Positions 7,310-15,436 of a stretch of DNA of 64,000 bases are shown one piece after another. Source of the DNA: an uncultured Oscillospiraceae bacterium. Its GTDB lineage: Bacteria; Bacillota; Clostridia; Oscillospirales; Oscillospiraceae. The notes beneath the pieces are model-generated. The model was not told where the DNA came from, did not search any database, and worked only from the letters and a program-made list of their open reading frames with translations. A program made the translations under genes and the position numbers. The stretch is from NCBI GenBank assembly GCA_910587255.1, contig CAJUKT010000107.1, positions 29,586-93,585 on the forward strand. Reading direction: 5' to 3'. The first letter of the stretch is position 1, and every line of letters begins with the position of its first letter.

Positions 7310-9628
7310 ATGACGGCAAACGAGGGGACCAGACGGGAAAAACGGGGCCGGCAGCTGTCCGTGCCCACAGTGATGAAGCTGTCCGAGTGGGGGATGCGCT
7401 TTCTACTGGCGGCGGTGCTGGCAGGCGCGGAGGTGATGGGGGGGCACTCCCTGTTCGCCCTGTCCCTGGTGGCGGTGTGCGCGCCGGGGGCGGAGGGGCT
7501 GGCGGCGCTGCTGGGGGCGGCGCTGGGCTACCTGTCCTTCCGGGGCGTGGTGGAGGGCCTTCGCTACATAGCCGCCTCCATGATGATCTACGCGGTATCC
7601 CTGGCCCTGGGGGAGTTTGAGCTGTACCGGCGGCCCTGGTTCATGCCGGCGGCCGCCGCCGCCCTGAACGGCATGGTGGGCTTTGTCTACCAGTCCGCCG
7701 CCGGGTGGGGGCGGGGCGCGGCGGTGGGCTTTGCCACCGAGGTGGTGCTCACATACGGGACGGTGTGCCTGTACCGCCACGCCTTCGACCTGTGGGAGAG
7801 GTACCGCCCCGGCGGGGAGATCGCCCTGCCCCAGATGGCGGGGGCGGCCACCCTGGCGGCCACGCTGATGATGACCCTCACCCGGGTGTCGGTGGCGGGG
7901 GAGTACTCCCTGGGGCGGGTGCTGTGCGTGCCCGTTGTGCTCATCGCCGCCTGGCGGGGGGGCGTGGGCCTGGGCGCGGCGGCGGGGGTGGTGTCCGGGC
8001 TGGCCATGGGCTTTTCCGCCGGGCTGCCCACCTATTACACCCTGGCCTATGCCCTGCCCGGGCTGGTGGCGGGGGTGTTTGTCAAGCAGAGCCGCCTGAT
8101 GTGCGCCGCGGCCTACGCCCTGAGCGGGGCGGCGGCCGTCCTGTGGACCTGGGAGCTGGGGCCGGGGGACGCCATGGGCTGGGAGCTGGCGGCGGGGACG
8201 GCGGTGTTCCTGCTGCTGCCGGACAAGCTCCTGCGCCGGCTGTCCGCCCTGGTGCGCCAGGAGGCGCCGGAGGAGGAGGGCGTTCACGCCCGGACCCTTG
8301 CCGCCCAGCGCCTGCGCCAGACCGCCGAGGCGTTCCGGGCGGTGTCGGGGGGGCTGCGCACCGCCTTCCAGGCCCCCGCCGCCCCCAACGACGGGGACGC
8401 CGCCCGCATTTTTGACCGGGCGGCGGACCGGGTGTGCGTCAAGTGCAAGCAGAAGGAGCGCTGCTGGCAGCGGGAGTACCAGGTGACAAAGACCGCCCTT
8501 GCGGACGCCCTCACCCCCATGCTGGACCGGGGGGCGGGGGCGCTGGAGGACTTTCCCCCCCACTTCTCCAGCCGCTGCATCCGCTTTGAGACCTTTTTGG
8601 TGGCGGCCAACGGGGAGCTGTCCGCCCTGCTGGGCCGCCGCCGGTACGACAGCCGGGTGCGGGAGAGCCGGGCGGCGGTGTGCGCCCAGTACGGCCACAT
8701 GGCGTCCGTGCTGGACCGGGCGGCGGCGGAGCTCGGCCAGGAGCCGGCGGTGGACGTGCGCCGCCAGCGGCTGGTGAAGCAGCGCCTGGCCGCCCTGGGG
8801 CTGGAGGGCCGGGTGACGGTGTATTCTGACCCCTACGGCCACCTGCAATTGGAGGTGGAGGGCCAGGGGGCGGAGCAGCTCAGCCGGGAGGGGGAAATCG
8901 GGCGGCTGGGCGCCATCCTGGGCTGTCCCCTGCGGGACGCGGACAGCCAGCGGGGCCATGCCCGCCTGTGCCAGAAGGAGCCGCTGATGGCCATCGCCGG
9001 GGTGGCCGGGGCGGACCGGGCGGGCCAGAGCGTCAGCGGCGACGCGGGGGTGTGGTTTAAGGACGATGCGGGCAGGCTGAACTTCCTGCTGTGCGACGGC
9101 ATGGGCAGCGGCGCGGAGGCCCGTGAGGACAGCGAAAACGCCCTGCGGCTGCTGGAGAAGTTCCTCCGGGCGGGGCTGGCCCCGGAGGAGGCCCTGACCA
9201 CCGTGGGGGAGGCCCTGGCCCTCCGGGGGGAGGAGGACGGGGGGTTCACCACGGTGGACCTGCTGCAAATCGACCTGTTCAGCGGCAAAAGCGCGGTGTA
9301 CAAGCTGGGGGCGGCCCCCACCTATCTGCGCCGGGGCGGCGTGGTGGAGCGGCTGTGCGGCGAGTCCCTCCCGGCGGGGGTGGCGGCGGGCGAGCTGTCC
9401 GCGCCGGACGCCTTTCCCCTGTCCCTGGACGCGGGGGACTGTGTGCTGCTGGTGAGCGACGGGGTGACCACGGGCAAGGACGACCGCTGGGTGCGCAAGC
9501 TCCTGTCCGAGTTTGACGGGCTCTCCCCCCAGGCCCTGGCCGCCCAGGTGCTCCAGGAGAGCGGCATCCGCTCGGGCACCGGGGATGACCGCACCGTCAT
9601 CGCCATCAAGCTGGACGTGAGGAAATGA
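7310..9628 (+). CDS. spoIIE: Stage II sporulation protein E (SpoIIE phosphatase)
   Basis: 772 residues. About ten membrane helices fill residues 25-320. A central region with a Cys cluster (CVKCKQKERC, near residue 380) corresponds to the FtsZ-interacting and oligomerisation segment. A C-terminal PP2C phosphatase domain (about 570-770) carries the metal-binding CDGMGSG and LLVSDGV motifs. SpoIIE sits at the asymmetric septum and dephosphorylates SpoIIAA, releasing sigma-F in the forespore. The ATG at 7310 was chosen because GGAGGG lies 7 bases upstream; the ATG at 7289 has no ribosome site. A TATAAT at 7244-7249 lacks a good -35, as expected of a Spo0A-activated promoter. Its TGA stop forms the first base of the repeat at 9628. 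Confidence 0.97.
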   Translation: MTANEGTRREKRGRQLSVPTVMKLSEWGMRFLLAAVLAGAEVMGGHSLFALSLVAVCAPGAEGLAALLGAALGYLSFRGVVEGLRYIAASMMIYAVSLALGEFELYRRPWFMPAAAAALNGMVGFVYQSAAGWGRGAAVGFATEVVLTYGTVCLYRHAFDLWERYRPGGEIALPQMAGAATLAATLMMTLTRVSVAGEYSLGRVLCVPVVLIAAWRGGVGLGAAAGVVSGLAMGFSAGLPTYYTLAYALPGLVAGVFVKQSRLMCAAAYALSGAAAVLWTWELGPGDAMGWELAAGTAVFLLLPDKLLRRLSALVRQEAPEEEGVHARTLAAQRLRQTAEAFRAVSGGLRTAFQAPAAPNDGDAARIFDRAADRVCVKCKQKERCWQREYQVTKTALADALTPMLDRGAGALEDFPPHFSSRCIRFETFLVAANGELSALLGRRRYDSRVRESRAAVCAQYGHMASVLDRAAAELGQEPAVDVRRQRLVKQRLAALGLEGRVTVYSDPYGHLQLEVEGQGAEQLSREGEIGRLGAILGCPLRDADSQRGHARLCQKEPLMAIAGVAGADRAGQSVSGDAGVWFKDDAGRLNFLLCDGMGSGAEAREDSENALRLLEKFLRAGLAPEEALTTVGEALALRGEEDGGFTTVDLLQIDLFSGKSAVYKLGAAPTYLRRGGVVERLCGESLPAGVAAGELSAPDAFPLSLDAGDCVLLVSDGVTTGKDDRWVRKLLSEFDGLSPQALAAQVLQESGIRSGTGDDRTVIAIKLDVRK

Positions 9629-9789
9629 GAAGCTGTACCAATCGCCGAAGTATTCAGATCCGCGAGCCAAAATTGCCGGTGGCAAGGCGAAAAATCGTGG
9701 GAATACTTGGTGTATTTCAAGATTGTTCAACGCGGCCGGCAGCAATTTTGGCCGCAAAGCTGGGTGCCGAGGCTATTGGTACAGCTTCT
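9628..9789. repeat. 162-bp palindromic (MITE-like) repeat, copy directly after spoIIE
   Basis: Exact 15-base terminal inverted repeats: AGAAGCTGTACCAAT (9628-9642) and ATTGGTACAGCTTCT (9775-9789). Inner parts shared with the copy at 29480 are AAATTGCCG, GGCAAGGC, AAAATCG, GGAATACTT, GTGTATTTCAAG, GCAATTTTGGCCGCAA. No open reading frame and no transposase. The first A is the last base of the spoIIE stop codon. Confidence 0.85.
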
Positions 9790-9800
9790 GAGGACGGCAG

Positions 9801-9832
9801 AAAGGGCCGGGAGGTTATCCTCCCAGCCCTTT
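9801..9832 (-). terminator. Hairpin between convergent spoIIE and spoIIR
   Basis: AAAGGGC, then GGGAGG, a TTAT loop, CCTCCC and GCCCTTT: an interrupted 13-pair stem spanning the spoIIR stop codon, which sits in the loop. The U tract is weak in both directions, so termination strength is uncertain. Confidence 0.5.
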
Positions 9833-10453
9833 CATCAGCTCCTCCCACCACTCGATGAGCTTGAATTTCAGCACATAGCCCCCGTCCCGGCCGGTGATGA
9901 GGGCCACCTGGTCCTGGGACAGCGCCTCCCCGGCGGCCGTCTCCACGGACCGCTCCGCCACCGAGGCCAGGCACAGGGGCGGGAACACCACGCACCACCA
10001 GTTGCGCCCCTCCCCCGCCCCGATGGTCACCCGCAGCGCCCGGTACTGCCCGGCGGGGAGGGAAAAGCCGTCGTATTCCTTGGTGGGGAACCACTGGTCG
10101 GCCAGATCGACGCAGACCGGGTCGTGGTTTCCCGTCCGGGCCAGGGCGTCCGCCCCCGCCTGGGCCAGCTCGTCCAGATGGGGGGCCAGGGCCGCCTCGG
10201 CCTCCTGCCTGCCGTCCGCGCCGTCCAGCAGCTGGGCGGCCCGGGAGAGCACCGCGTCCCGCACCAGCAGCTTCCGGGCCTGGTCCGCCTCCGAATCGGA
10301 GTTGGCGATGACGTGGAGCCGCAGCACCCGGCCGGCCAGGGCGGCCTCGCTGGCGCCGGCCCACACCCCGGCGGTGAGGGTCAGCCCAAAGGCCAGAAAC
10401 AGCGCCGCCTCCCACAGGCGCAGCCTGGAGGGGGAAGAAGTGGAAGTTTTCAT
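9815..10453 (-). CDS. spoIIR: Stage II sporulation protein R
   Basis: 212 residues with a signal or anchor helix at 12-35 (WEAALFLAFGLTLTAGVWAGA) followed by the SpoIIR signature LRLHVIANSDSEADQARKLLVRDAVL. SpoIIR is made in the forespore under sigma-F and secreted into the intermembrane space, where it triggers SpoIIGA to process pro-sigma-E in the mother cell. The start is the ATG at 10453; longer upstream in-frame sequence overlaps ispE and was rejected. The start is preceded by a weak AGGACGG. It lies convergent with spoIIE, whose product frees sigma-F one step earlier. A sigma-F-like promoter is visible upstream. Confidence 0.93.
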   Translation of the reverse strand: MKTSTSSPSRLRLWEAALFLAFGLTLTAGVWAGASEAALAGRVLRLHVIANSDSEADQARKLLVRDAVLSRAAQLLDGADGRQEAEAALAPHLDELAQAGADALARTGNHDPVCVDLADQWFPTKEYDGFSLPAGQYRALRVTIGAGEGRNWWCVVFPPLCLASVAERSVETAAGEALSQDQVALITGRDGGYVLKFKLIEWWEELMKGLGG

Positions 10454-10454
10454 C

Positions 10455-10507
10455 AAAAACACCGTCCTATGTACCGTATGGGTACAGTATGGACGGTGTT
10501 TTTTTCT
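10455..10507. terminator. Bidirectional palindrome terminator between ispE and spoIIR
   Basis: Arms AAAACACCGTCC (from 10456) and GGACGGTGTTTT (10491-10502), with an inner pair GTACC / GGGTAC, followed by TTTTTTTCTTTT on the plus strand and by A-rich then T-rich sequence on the minus strand. It would end ispE transcripts before spoIIR. The same bases overlap the spoIIR promoter and ribosome site. Confidence 0.65.
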
Positions 10508-10514
10508 TTTATAC
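10485..10514 (-). promoter_or_regulatory. Candidate sigma-F promoter of spoIIR
   Basis: Minus strand GTATA (10510-10514), 15 bases, GTCCATACTG (10485-10494). This fits the sigma-F consensus GYWTA / GGNRANAMTR at all 5 and at 8 of 10 positions. The start would be near 10478, 25 bases before the ATG. Sigma-F control of spoIIR is established in Bacillus subtilis; the match here is by eye. Confidence 0.45.
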
Positions 10515-10529
10515 CCGGGGCGCAAAATT

Positions 10530-11378
10530 TTACTGCGGCGCGCACAAAAATACATCCCGGTAGCTTTCCCGCAGGCGGCTGCATGCGTCCTGGGCCCGCG
10601 CGCCGTCCTCAAACAGCCCGAATACCGACGGCCCGCTGCCCGACATGGACGCCCCCAGCGCCCCGCAGTCGATGAGGGCCGATTTGATTTCATTGATCTC
10701 GGCCAGCCGCCGGGGCTGCAAAACGTCCTCAAAGACATTGTACATCCGCCGGGCCACCCCGGCCAGATCCCCGGCGGCCAGGGCGGCCGTGACCCCGGCG
10801 GTGTCCGGGCGGCGGACGATCTTCCGCACGTTCACCCGGGCGAACAGCTGGGGGGTGGAGATGGAGAAGGGGGGCTTGCAGATGACGATATGGCAGGGCG
10901 GCAGGGGGGCCAAGGGGGTGAGGAACTCCCCCCTGCCCTGCGCCAGGGCCGCGCCCCCCAGCACGCAAAAGGGCACGTCGGAGCCCACCCGCTCCCCGAT
11001 TTTGGCCAGCTCCACCGGGGACAGCCCCGCCCCGGTGAGCCGGTTCATGGCGTGGAGGACGGCGGCGGCGTCGGCGCTCCCCCCCGCCAGCCCGGCGCAC
11101 ACCGGGACGTGCTTGCGGATGGACACGTCCACCTCCCCCCCCGCCCCCACGGCCTGGCGGAAGGCGGCGGCGGCCATCTGGGCCAGGTTTTTTCCCCCCG
11201 TGGGCAGAAAATGTAGGTCGCTCACCGCCGTTCCCACCCCGCCCTGGGCCGGGGTGACGGTGAGCTCGTCCGCCAGGGAGACGGACTGCATCACCATCTG
11301 CAAGTCGTGATAGCCGTCCTCCCGGCGGCGGAGTATGTCAAGGGTCAGGTTTATTTTGGCGTTGGCTGAAATCTCCAT
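10530..11378 (-). CDS. ispE: 4-diphosphocytidyl-2-C-methyl-D-erythritol kinase
   Basis: 282 residues, a GHMP kinase of the MEP isoprenoid pathway that phosphorylates CDP-methylerythritol on the 2-hydroxyl. The N-terminal substrate motif NAKINLTLDILRRREDGYHD and the glycine-rich ATP loop PVCAGLAGGSADAAA (about residues 93-107) are intact. The third GHMP motif (GASMSGSGPSVFGLF) is near residue 245. AAGGAG precedes the ATG. The gene follows the aromatic operon on the same strand, separated by a 161-bp repeat. Whether it has its own promoter is not clear. Confidence 0.96.
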   Translation of the reverse strand: MEISANAKINLTLDILRRREDGYHDLQMVMQSVSLADELTVTPAQGGVGTAVSDLHFLPTGGKNLAQMAAAAFRQAVGAGGEVDVSIRKHVPVCAGLAGGSADAAAVLHAMNRLTGAGLSPVELAKIGERVGSDVPFCVLGGAALAQGRGEFLTPLAPLPPCHIVICKPPFSISTPQLFARVNVRKIVRRPDTAGVTAALAAGDLAGVARRMYNVFEDVLQPRRLAEINEIKSALIDCGALGASMSGSGPSVFGLFEDGARAQDACSRLRESYRDVFLCAPQ

Positions 11379-11399
11379 GTCCGTCTCCTTATTTGTTTA

Positions 11400-11560
11400 G
11401 GCGCTGTTTGAAAATTGACGATGTGCCCGGCGGCAAGGGATTTTTTCGCCAGACAAGGCGATTTGACGCGGAAATACTTTGTGTATTTCAAGTCAAATCA
11501 ACGACATATGGCGGAAAAAGACCTGCCGTTTGGGCATGTTGGCAGTTTTCAAACGAGCCC
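11400..11560. repeat. 161-bp palindromic repeat, variant-end copy between hydrolase and ispE
   Basis: Imperfect terminal inverted repeats: GGCGCTGTTTGAAAATTG at the left, and at the right the complement of GGGGCTCGTTTGAAAACTGCC taken as two parts (GGCAGTTTTC 11541-11550 and AAACGAGCCC 11551-11560). The core GGAAATACTTTGTGTATTTC is shared with the copy at 29480 (GGAATACTTTGTGTATTTC), so the family has one core and at least two kinds of ends. The right end supplies the stop codon of the hydrolase gene. Confidence 0.75.
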
Positions 11561-12493
11561 CAGGAAATCTTTTATTTCCGCCGCAATCCGTTTATACTCA
11601 AAATCGTGGATGTAGTGGCCGCAGTCCAGCTCGATGAGCTGCGCATCCGAACATTCTGCCGCAAATCCGGCCTGGATGGCCCGCCAATCCTCCTTTGAAA
11701 ACCCGGTGCCGCCGCTTCCGTCGGAGCAGAACAGCAGAAAAGGGACCTGCGGTATTCCGCCTCCGGCCACGGCCTTTGCGTTATCCTTGACCCACAGGGC
11801 CTCATTTATCATGTCATCGGTCATGGTGCGGCGGTAAAATATGGCGCGGTAGACGTCCTGTTCGTCCTCGGACAGCGCCCCGCTCTGGATGGCGGCGCTG
11901 TCCGAAAGGCCGGGGATAAACCGGGTCAGGCCAACCGCCCCGCCAAATTGCAGCAGGCGCAGCAGGGGCGCGCTGATTGTCATCTCCTCATAGGCTGCGG
12001 GGGTGGACATATCCAGGCCGATGATGGCCTGCACCTCATCCGGGTACTGCTGCGCCCAGTACACCGCCTCTAACCCGGACATGGAGTGCGGGCACAGGAT
12101 ATAGGGCGGCTCCAGCCCCGCCTGCGCCAGGGCGGCCCGCGTGTTTTCCAGCAGGGTGTCAATATCCCGGCTCTTGTTCGTCCTGTCGCTGAACCCGTAG
12201 CCGAACTTTTCCACCACTGCGATTTGACACGTATCGGTGAGCTGAGAATACAGGGCCTTGAAGTCCAGGGCTGGAGAGCAGGTGCCGCTGCCTGGCATAA
12301 ATACCAGGGTATGTTCTCCCCCGCCCTCTGCATAGACGCTCATCTGCGCCCCATCCACCGTGACCAGCTTGGTGAAGGGGGTGAACAGCGGCTCCTCCCG
12401 CTTCAGCTGAATGTGATGATTGAGCGCGCATACGGCCAGCAGCAGCACAAGGCCCCCGCCAATGGCCGCGAGGATTCTGAGTGCTCTTCTCAT
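11549..12493 (-). CDS. Membrane-anchored alpha/beta hydrolase
   Basis: 314 residues. One N-terminal membrane helix (about 5-25) is followed by an extracytoplasmic alpha/beta-hydrolase fold. The oxyanion strand LVFMPGSGTCSP, the nucleophile elbow CPHSMSG (Ser about residue 137) and a terminal catalytic His in DCGHYIHDF are all visible, so the enzyme looks active. The substrate is unknown. The start overlaps the aroE stop by four bases, making it the last gene of the aromatic operon. The final two codons and the stop (LV, TGA) lie inside the repeat at 11400-11560, so the C-terminus was reshaped by that insertion. Confidence 0.85.
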   Translation of the reverse strand: MRRALRILAAIGGGLVLLLAVCALNHHIQLKREEPLFTPFTKLVTVDGAQMSVYAEGGGEHTLVFMPGSGTCSPALDFKALYSQLTDTCQIAVVEKFGYGFSDRTNKSRDIDTLLENTRAALAQAGLEPPYILCPHSMSGLEAVYWAQQYPDEVQAIIGLDMSTPAAYEEMTISAPLLRLLQFGGAVGLTRFIPGLSDSAAIQSGALSEDEQDVYRAIFYRRTMTDDMINEALWVKDNAKAVAGGGIPQVPFLLFCSDGSGGTGFSKEDWRAIQAGFAAECSDAQLIELDCGHYIHDFEYKRIAAEIKDFLGLV

Positions 12494-13335
12494 GTTCCCT
12501 CCCTGCCCAGGGCGTCCGCGGCGGCCGCCGCCATGTCCTCCCGGTCCAGCGGCCGGTCCAGAAACCGCTCCAGGGCCAGCACCGCCTGGTTCACCAGCAT
12601 GGGCAGCCCGTTGAGGGTGGACAGGCCCCGGCCCTTGGCTTGGCAGAGCAGCTGCGTCTCGGCGGGGTGGTAGATGGCGTCGAACACCGCCGCCTCCCGG
12701 GGCAGGGCGTCCAGGAAGGAAAAGTCCTCAAACTGGTGGGGGCATCCCTCCATGCCCAGGTTGGTGCAGTTCACCAGCAGCCGGGATATCCCGGCCATGC
12801 CGGTCAGCGTATCCGAATCAAAGCCGGCGGGGGCCAGCCGCCCCAGCGGGTCCTGGGCGCATAGGGCCTGGGCCCGCTCCAAGGTGCGGTTGCAGACAAA
12901 CACCCGCTCCGCCCCGGCCTCCGCCAGCGCCAGGGCCACCGCCTTCGCCGCGCCCCCAGCCCCCAGCAGGGTAATTGTGAGGCCCGCCGGCTCCATGCCC
13001 AGCCCGCTTTTCAGCGCCGCCACCGCCCCGGCCCCGTCGGTGTTGAAGCCCACCCACCTCCCGTCCCGCAGGCAGACGGTGTTCACCGCGCCTATGGCCC
13101 GGGCCGCGGGGTCAATGTGGTCCAGCAGGGGCAGCAGGTCCTCCTTGTGGGGCATGGTGGCGTTGAAGCCGGCGACGCCGTTTTCCCTGGCCCAGGCCAG
13201 GTATTGGGGCAGCTCTCCCCGGCGCACCACATGGGGGGTATAGGGAACGTCCAGCCCCAGCGCCCTCAGCATGGCCCCTTGGATGACGGGGGATTTGGAG
13301 TGGAGCACCGGGTCGCCGATAATTTGCAGCCTCAT
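12490..13335 (-). CDS. aroE: Shikimate dehydrogenase
   Basis: 281 residues. It reduces 3-dehydroshikimate to shikimate with NADPH. The N-terminal substrate site has HSKSP and NATMPHKEDLLPLLD with the catalytic Lys (about residue 65). The Rossmann loop GAGGAAKAV (about 125) and the NADP-selecting NRTLERA follow. The C-terminal helix DGLPMLVNQA-like segment (here NGLPMLVNQAVLALERF) is present. It overlaps aroQ upstream and the hydrolase gene downstream by four bases each. Confidence 0.96.
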   Translation of the reverse strand: MRLQIIGDPVLHSKSPVIQGAMLRALGLDVPYTPHVVRRGELPQYLAWARENGVAGFNATMPHKEDLLPLLDHIDPAARAIGAVNTVCLRDGRWVGFNTDGAGAVAALKSGLGMEPAGLTITLLGAGGAAKAVALALAEAGAERVFVCNRTLERAQALCAQDPLGRLAPAGFDSDTLTGMAGISRLLVNCTNLGMEGCPHQFEDFSFLDALPREAAVFDAIYHPAETQLLCQAKGRGLSTLNGLPMLVNQAVLALERFLDRPLDREDMAAAAADALGREGT

Positions 13336-13763
13336 CTGCCGCCCTCCAAAAAGTGGTCCATGGCCATCAGGTAGCCGTCAAAGCCGTGGCCGCAGAGCTG
13401 GCCCACGCAGGCGGGGGCGGTGACGGACACCGCCCGGAAGGGCTCCCGCTGGTCGATGCGGCTGATGTGCACCTCAAAGGCGGGCACATCCACCGCCTTC
13501 AGCGCGTCCAAAATGGCATAGCTGTAGTGGGTGTAGGCCCCGGGGTTGATGATGATGGCGTCGTACACCCCGTCGGCGGCGTGGATTTCGTCGATGATGG
13601 CCCCCTCGTGGTTGGACTGGAAGCAGTGGGCCGTGGAGCCGCGGGCGGCGGCGTGCTCCCGGATGAGGGCGCACAGCGCCTCATAGGACTGATCGCCGTA
13701 GATGCCCGGCTCCCGCCTGCCCAGCAGGTTCAGGTTAGGGCCGTTGATGATGAGAAAGTTCAA
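13332..13763 (-). CDS. aroQ: Type II 3-dehydroquinate dehydratase
   Basis: 143 residues, the normal length for the dodecameric type II enzyme that removes water from 3-dehydroquinate. Conserved pieces are INGPNLNLLGRREPGIYG with the active-site Tyr, NPGAYTHYSYAILDAL, and EVHISRIDQREPFR with the catalytic His. The start is TTG at 13763, with GGAGGTG upstream. It overlaps the aroK stop by four bases. Longer upstream in-frame sequence lies inside aroK and was rejected. Confidence 0.95.
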   Translation of the reverse strand: MNFLIINGPNLNLLGRREPGIYGDQSYEALCALIREHAAARGSTAHCFQSNHEGAIIDEIHAADGVYDAIIINPGAYTHYSYAILDALKAVDVPAFEVHISRIDQREPFRAVSVTAPACVGQLCGHGFDGYLMAMDHFLEGGR

Positions 13764-14269
13764 GATTGGCACACCTCCGTGTAGATGGTGAAAATGCGGC
13801 TGTACGCATATTCGGGGCTTTCGGGCTTCACAAGGATAAAGTCCGCCCAGCGGTGGTAGATGGGGGCGCGCAGGGCGTAACGCGCCAAGAAGTCCTCCCG
13901 CCCCCCCTGGGCCAGGGGGCGGCCGGACACGTCCAGCCCATAGTAGGTCTCCCCCGGGTCCCGGTCCAGCCAGAACACCAGGCCGTTTTCCTTCAGGGCG
14001 GCAATGGCCTTCTCCTGGGTGGGCAGCCCCCCGCCGCAGGCGACCACCAGCCCCTGCCGCCCGGACAGCTCCCGGCACACCTCCAGCTCCAGCGCCCGGA
14101 ACCCCTCCTCGCCCTCCGAGGCGAAGATGGCGGGGATGGAGCGGCCCTGCCGCCGCTCAATGAGGGCGTCGGTGTCCACAAGCTCCCGTCCCAGCCGCCG
14201 GGCCAGCAGGCGGCCCACGGTGGACTTGCCGCAGCCCATCATACCGATGAGAACGATATTTTTCTCCAT
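13760..14269 (-). CDS. aroK: Shikimate kinase
   Basis: 169 residues. The Walker A loop GMMGCGKST (9-17), the shikimate-binding DTD (about 33-35), the ACGGGLP loop (about 77-83) and the lid Arg region (GRPLAQGGREDFLARYALRAPIY) identify the ATP-dependent kinase making shikimate-3-phosphate. It is coupled to aroQ by a four-base overlap and lies 9 bases after pheA. Confidence 0.95.
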   Translation of the reverse strand: MEKNIVLIGMMGCGKSTVGRLLARRLGRELVDTDALIERRQGRSIPAIFASEGEEGFRALELEVCRELSGRQGLVVACGGGLPTQEKAIAALKENGLVFWLDRDPGETYYGLDVSGRPLAQGGREDFLARYALRAPIYHRWADFILVKPESPEYAYSRIFTIYTEVCQS

Positions 14270-14278
14270 AGCCCGCCC

Positions 14279-15436
14279 CTAATCCAAGTTGGAGGGGAAC
14301 CATCCCAGCACCCGGAACTCCCCGGTGGTCTGGGCCAGCTCGTGGAGGGCGTCGTCCACGGCCGGGTCTCCCGGGGCCCCGGCGAACTCCAGGAAGAACA
14401 TGTACTGCCAGCTCTGCCCCGGCAGGGGGCGGGATTCCAGCTTGACCATGTTCAGGCCGTGGACCGCGAACACCGTCAAAACCTCGTGGAGCGACCCCGC
14501 CTGGTGAGGCAGCACAAACAGGGTGCTGATCTTGTCCGCGCCGGGGCGCAGCTCCAGCCGGGGGGACACCACCACAAACCGGGTGGTGTTCTGGGCGTTG
14601 TGGTTGATCCCCCGGGCCAGAATGGTCAGGCCGTACAGCTCAGCCGCCCGGGCGGAGCAGATGGCGGCCTTCGTCAGCTCGCCGCTGCCGGCCACCATTT
14701 TGGCCGACCCGGCGGTGTCCGCCTGGGGGACCTGCTTCCAGGCCGGGTGGGCGTTTAAATAGCGCTCACACTGGAACAGCCCCTGCTCGTGGGAATACAC
14801 GTGGGTGACGGTGTCCAGCGACGCCCCCGGCAGGGCCATGAGGCAGTGCTCCACCTTCACCGTGGTCTCCCCCACCATATAGCACTCGTACTGGGTGAGC
14901 AAGTCGTAGATCTGCCGGATGGCCCCGGTGGAGCTGTTCTCGATGGGCAGCACGGCGTAGTCCGCCCGCCCCTCCCGCAGGGCCAGGAAGCAGTCCTCAA
15001 ACTGCTCCAGCCCGGCGGTGACCGCGTCCGCCCCGAAAAAGTCCAGCGCCGCCTGCTCGCTGTACGCCCCCGGCTCCCCCTGGTACGCCACCCGGGGGGC
15101 GGGGATGGGGCGGCGGGCGCTGTCCCGGGCGTCCCGCCAGCGGCGCACGCCGGGGTTGTCCGCCCCCTGGCCCATCATGTCCCGCTGCTGCCGCCGGGAC
15201 AGGGCCATGATGGTCTGGAACAGGGTGACGGCGGCGGGGCGCAGCTCCTCCCCCGCCAGCTCCCCCTTGTTTTGGAGCACCTGGCGCTCCCGCTCCTGGT
15301 CCAGCACCGGGATGCCCCGCTCCCGCTTGTACGCCCCCACCCGGGCCGTCACGTCCATCCGGCGGCGGAACAGCTCCACCAGCTCCCGGTCGATGGCGTC
15401 AATGTCCCGGCGCAGGCTTTGCAGCTCGTCCATCAT
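14279..15436 (-). CDS. pheA: Bifunctional chorismate mutase / prephenate dehydratase
   Basis: 385 residues in three domains. An AroQ-type chorismate mutase (1-85, with LRRDIDAIDRELVELFRRRM and QERERQVL) is followed by a prephenate dehydratase (about 105-290, with VAYQGEPGAYSEQAA, PIENSSTGAI and the catalytic NTTRFVVVS). A C-terminal ACT domain (about 298-385, LHEVLTVFAVHGLNMVKLESRP) is the phenylalanine-binding regulatory unit. It converts chorismate to phenylpyruvate and should be feedback-inhibited by Phe. Its presence marks this operon as directed at phenylalanine. It overlaps the upstream gene by four bases. Confidence 0.96.
   Translation of the reverse strand: MMDELQSLRRDIDAIDRELVELFRRRMDVTARVGAYKRERGIPVLDQERERQVLQNKGELAGEELRPAAVTLFQTIMALSRRQQRDMMGQGADNPGVRRWRDARDSARRPIPAPRVAYQGEPGAYSEQAALDFFGADAVTAGLEQFEDCFLALREGRADYAVLPIENSSTGAIRQIYDLLTQYECYMVGETTVKVEHCLMALPGASLDTVTHVYSHEQGLFQCERYLNAHPAWKQVPQADTAGSAKMVAGSGELTKAAICSARAAELYGLTILARGINHNAQNTTRFVVVSPRLELRPGADKISTLFVLPHQAGSLHEVLTVFAVHGLNMVKLESRPLPGQSWQYMFFLEFAGAPGDPAVDDALHELAQTTGEFRVLGWFPSNLD

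Noticed and set aside
7403..9757. A 784-codon open frame antisense to spoIIE
   Set aside because: Arg/His/Pro/Gly-rich with no motif and fully overlapped by spoIIE, whose domains are clear.
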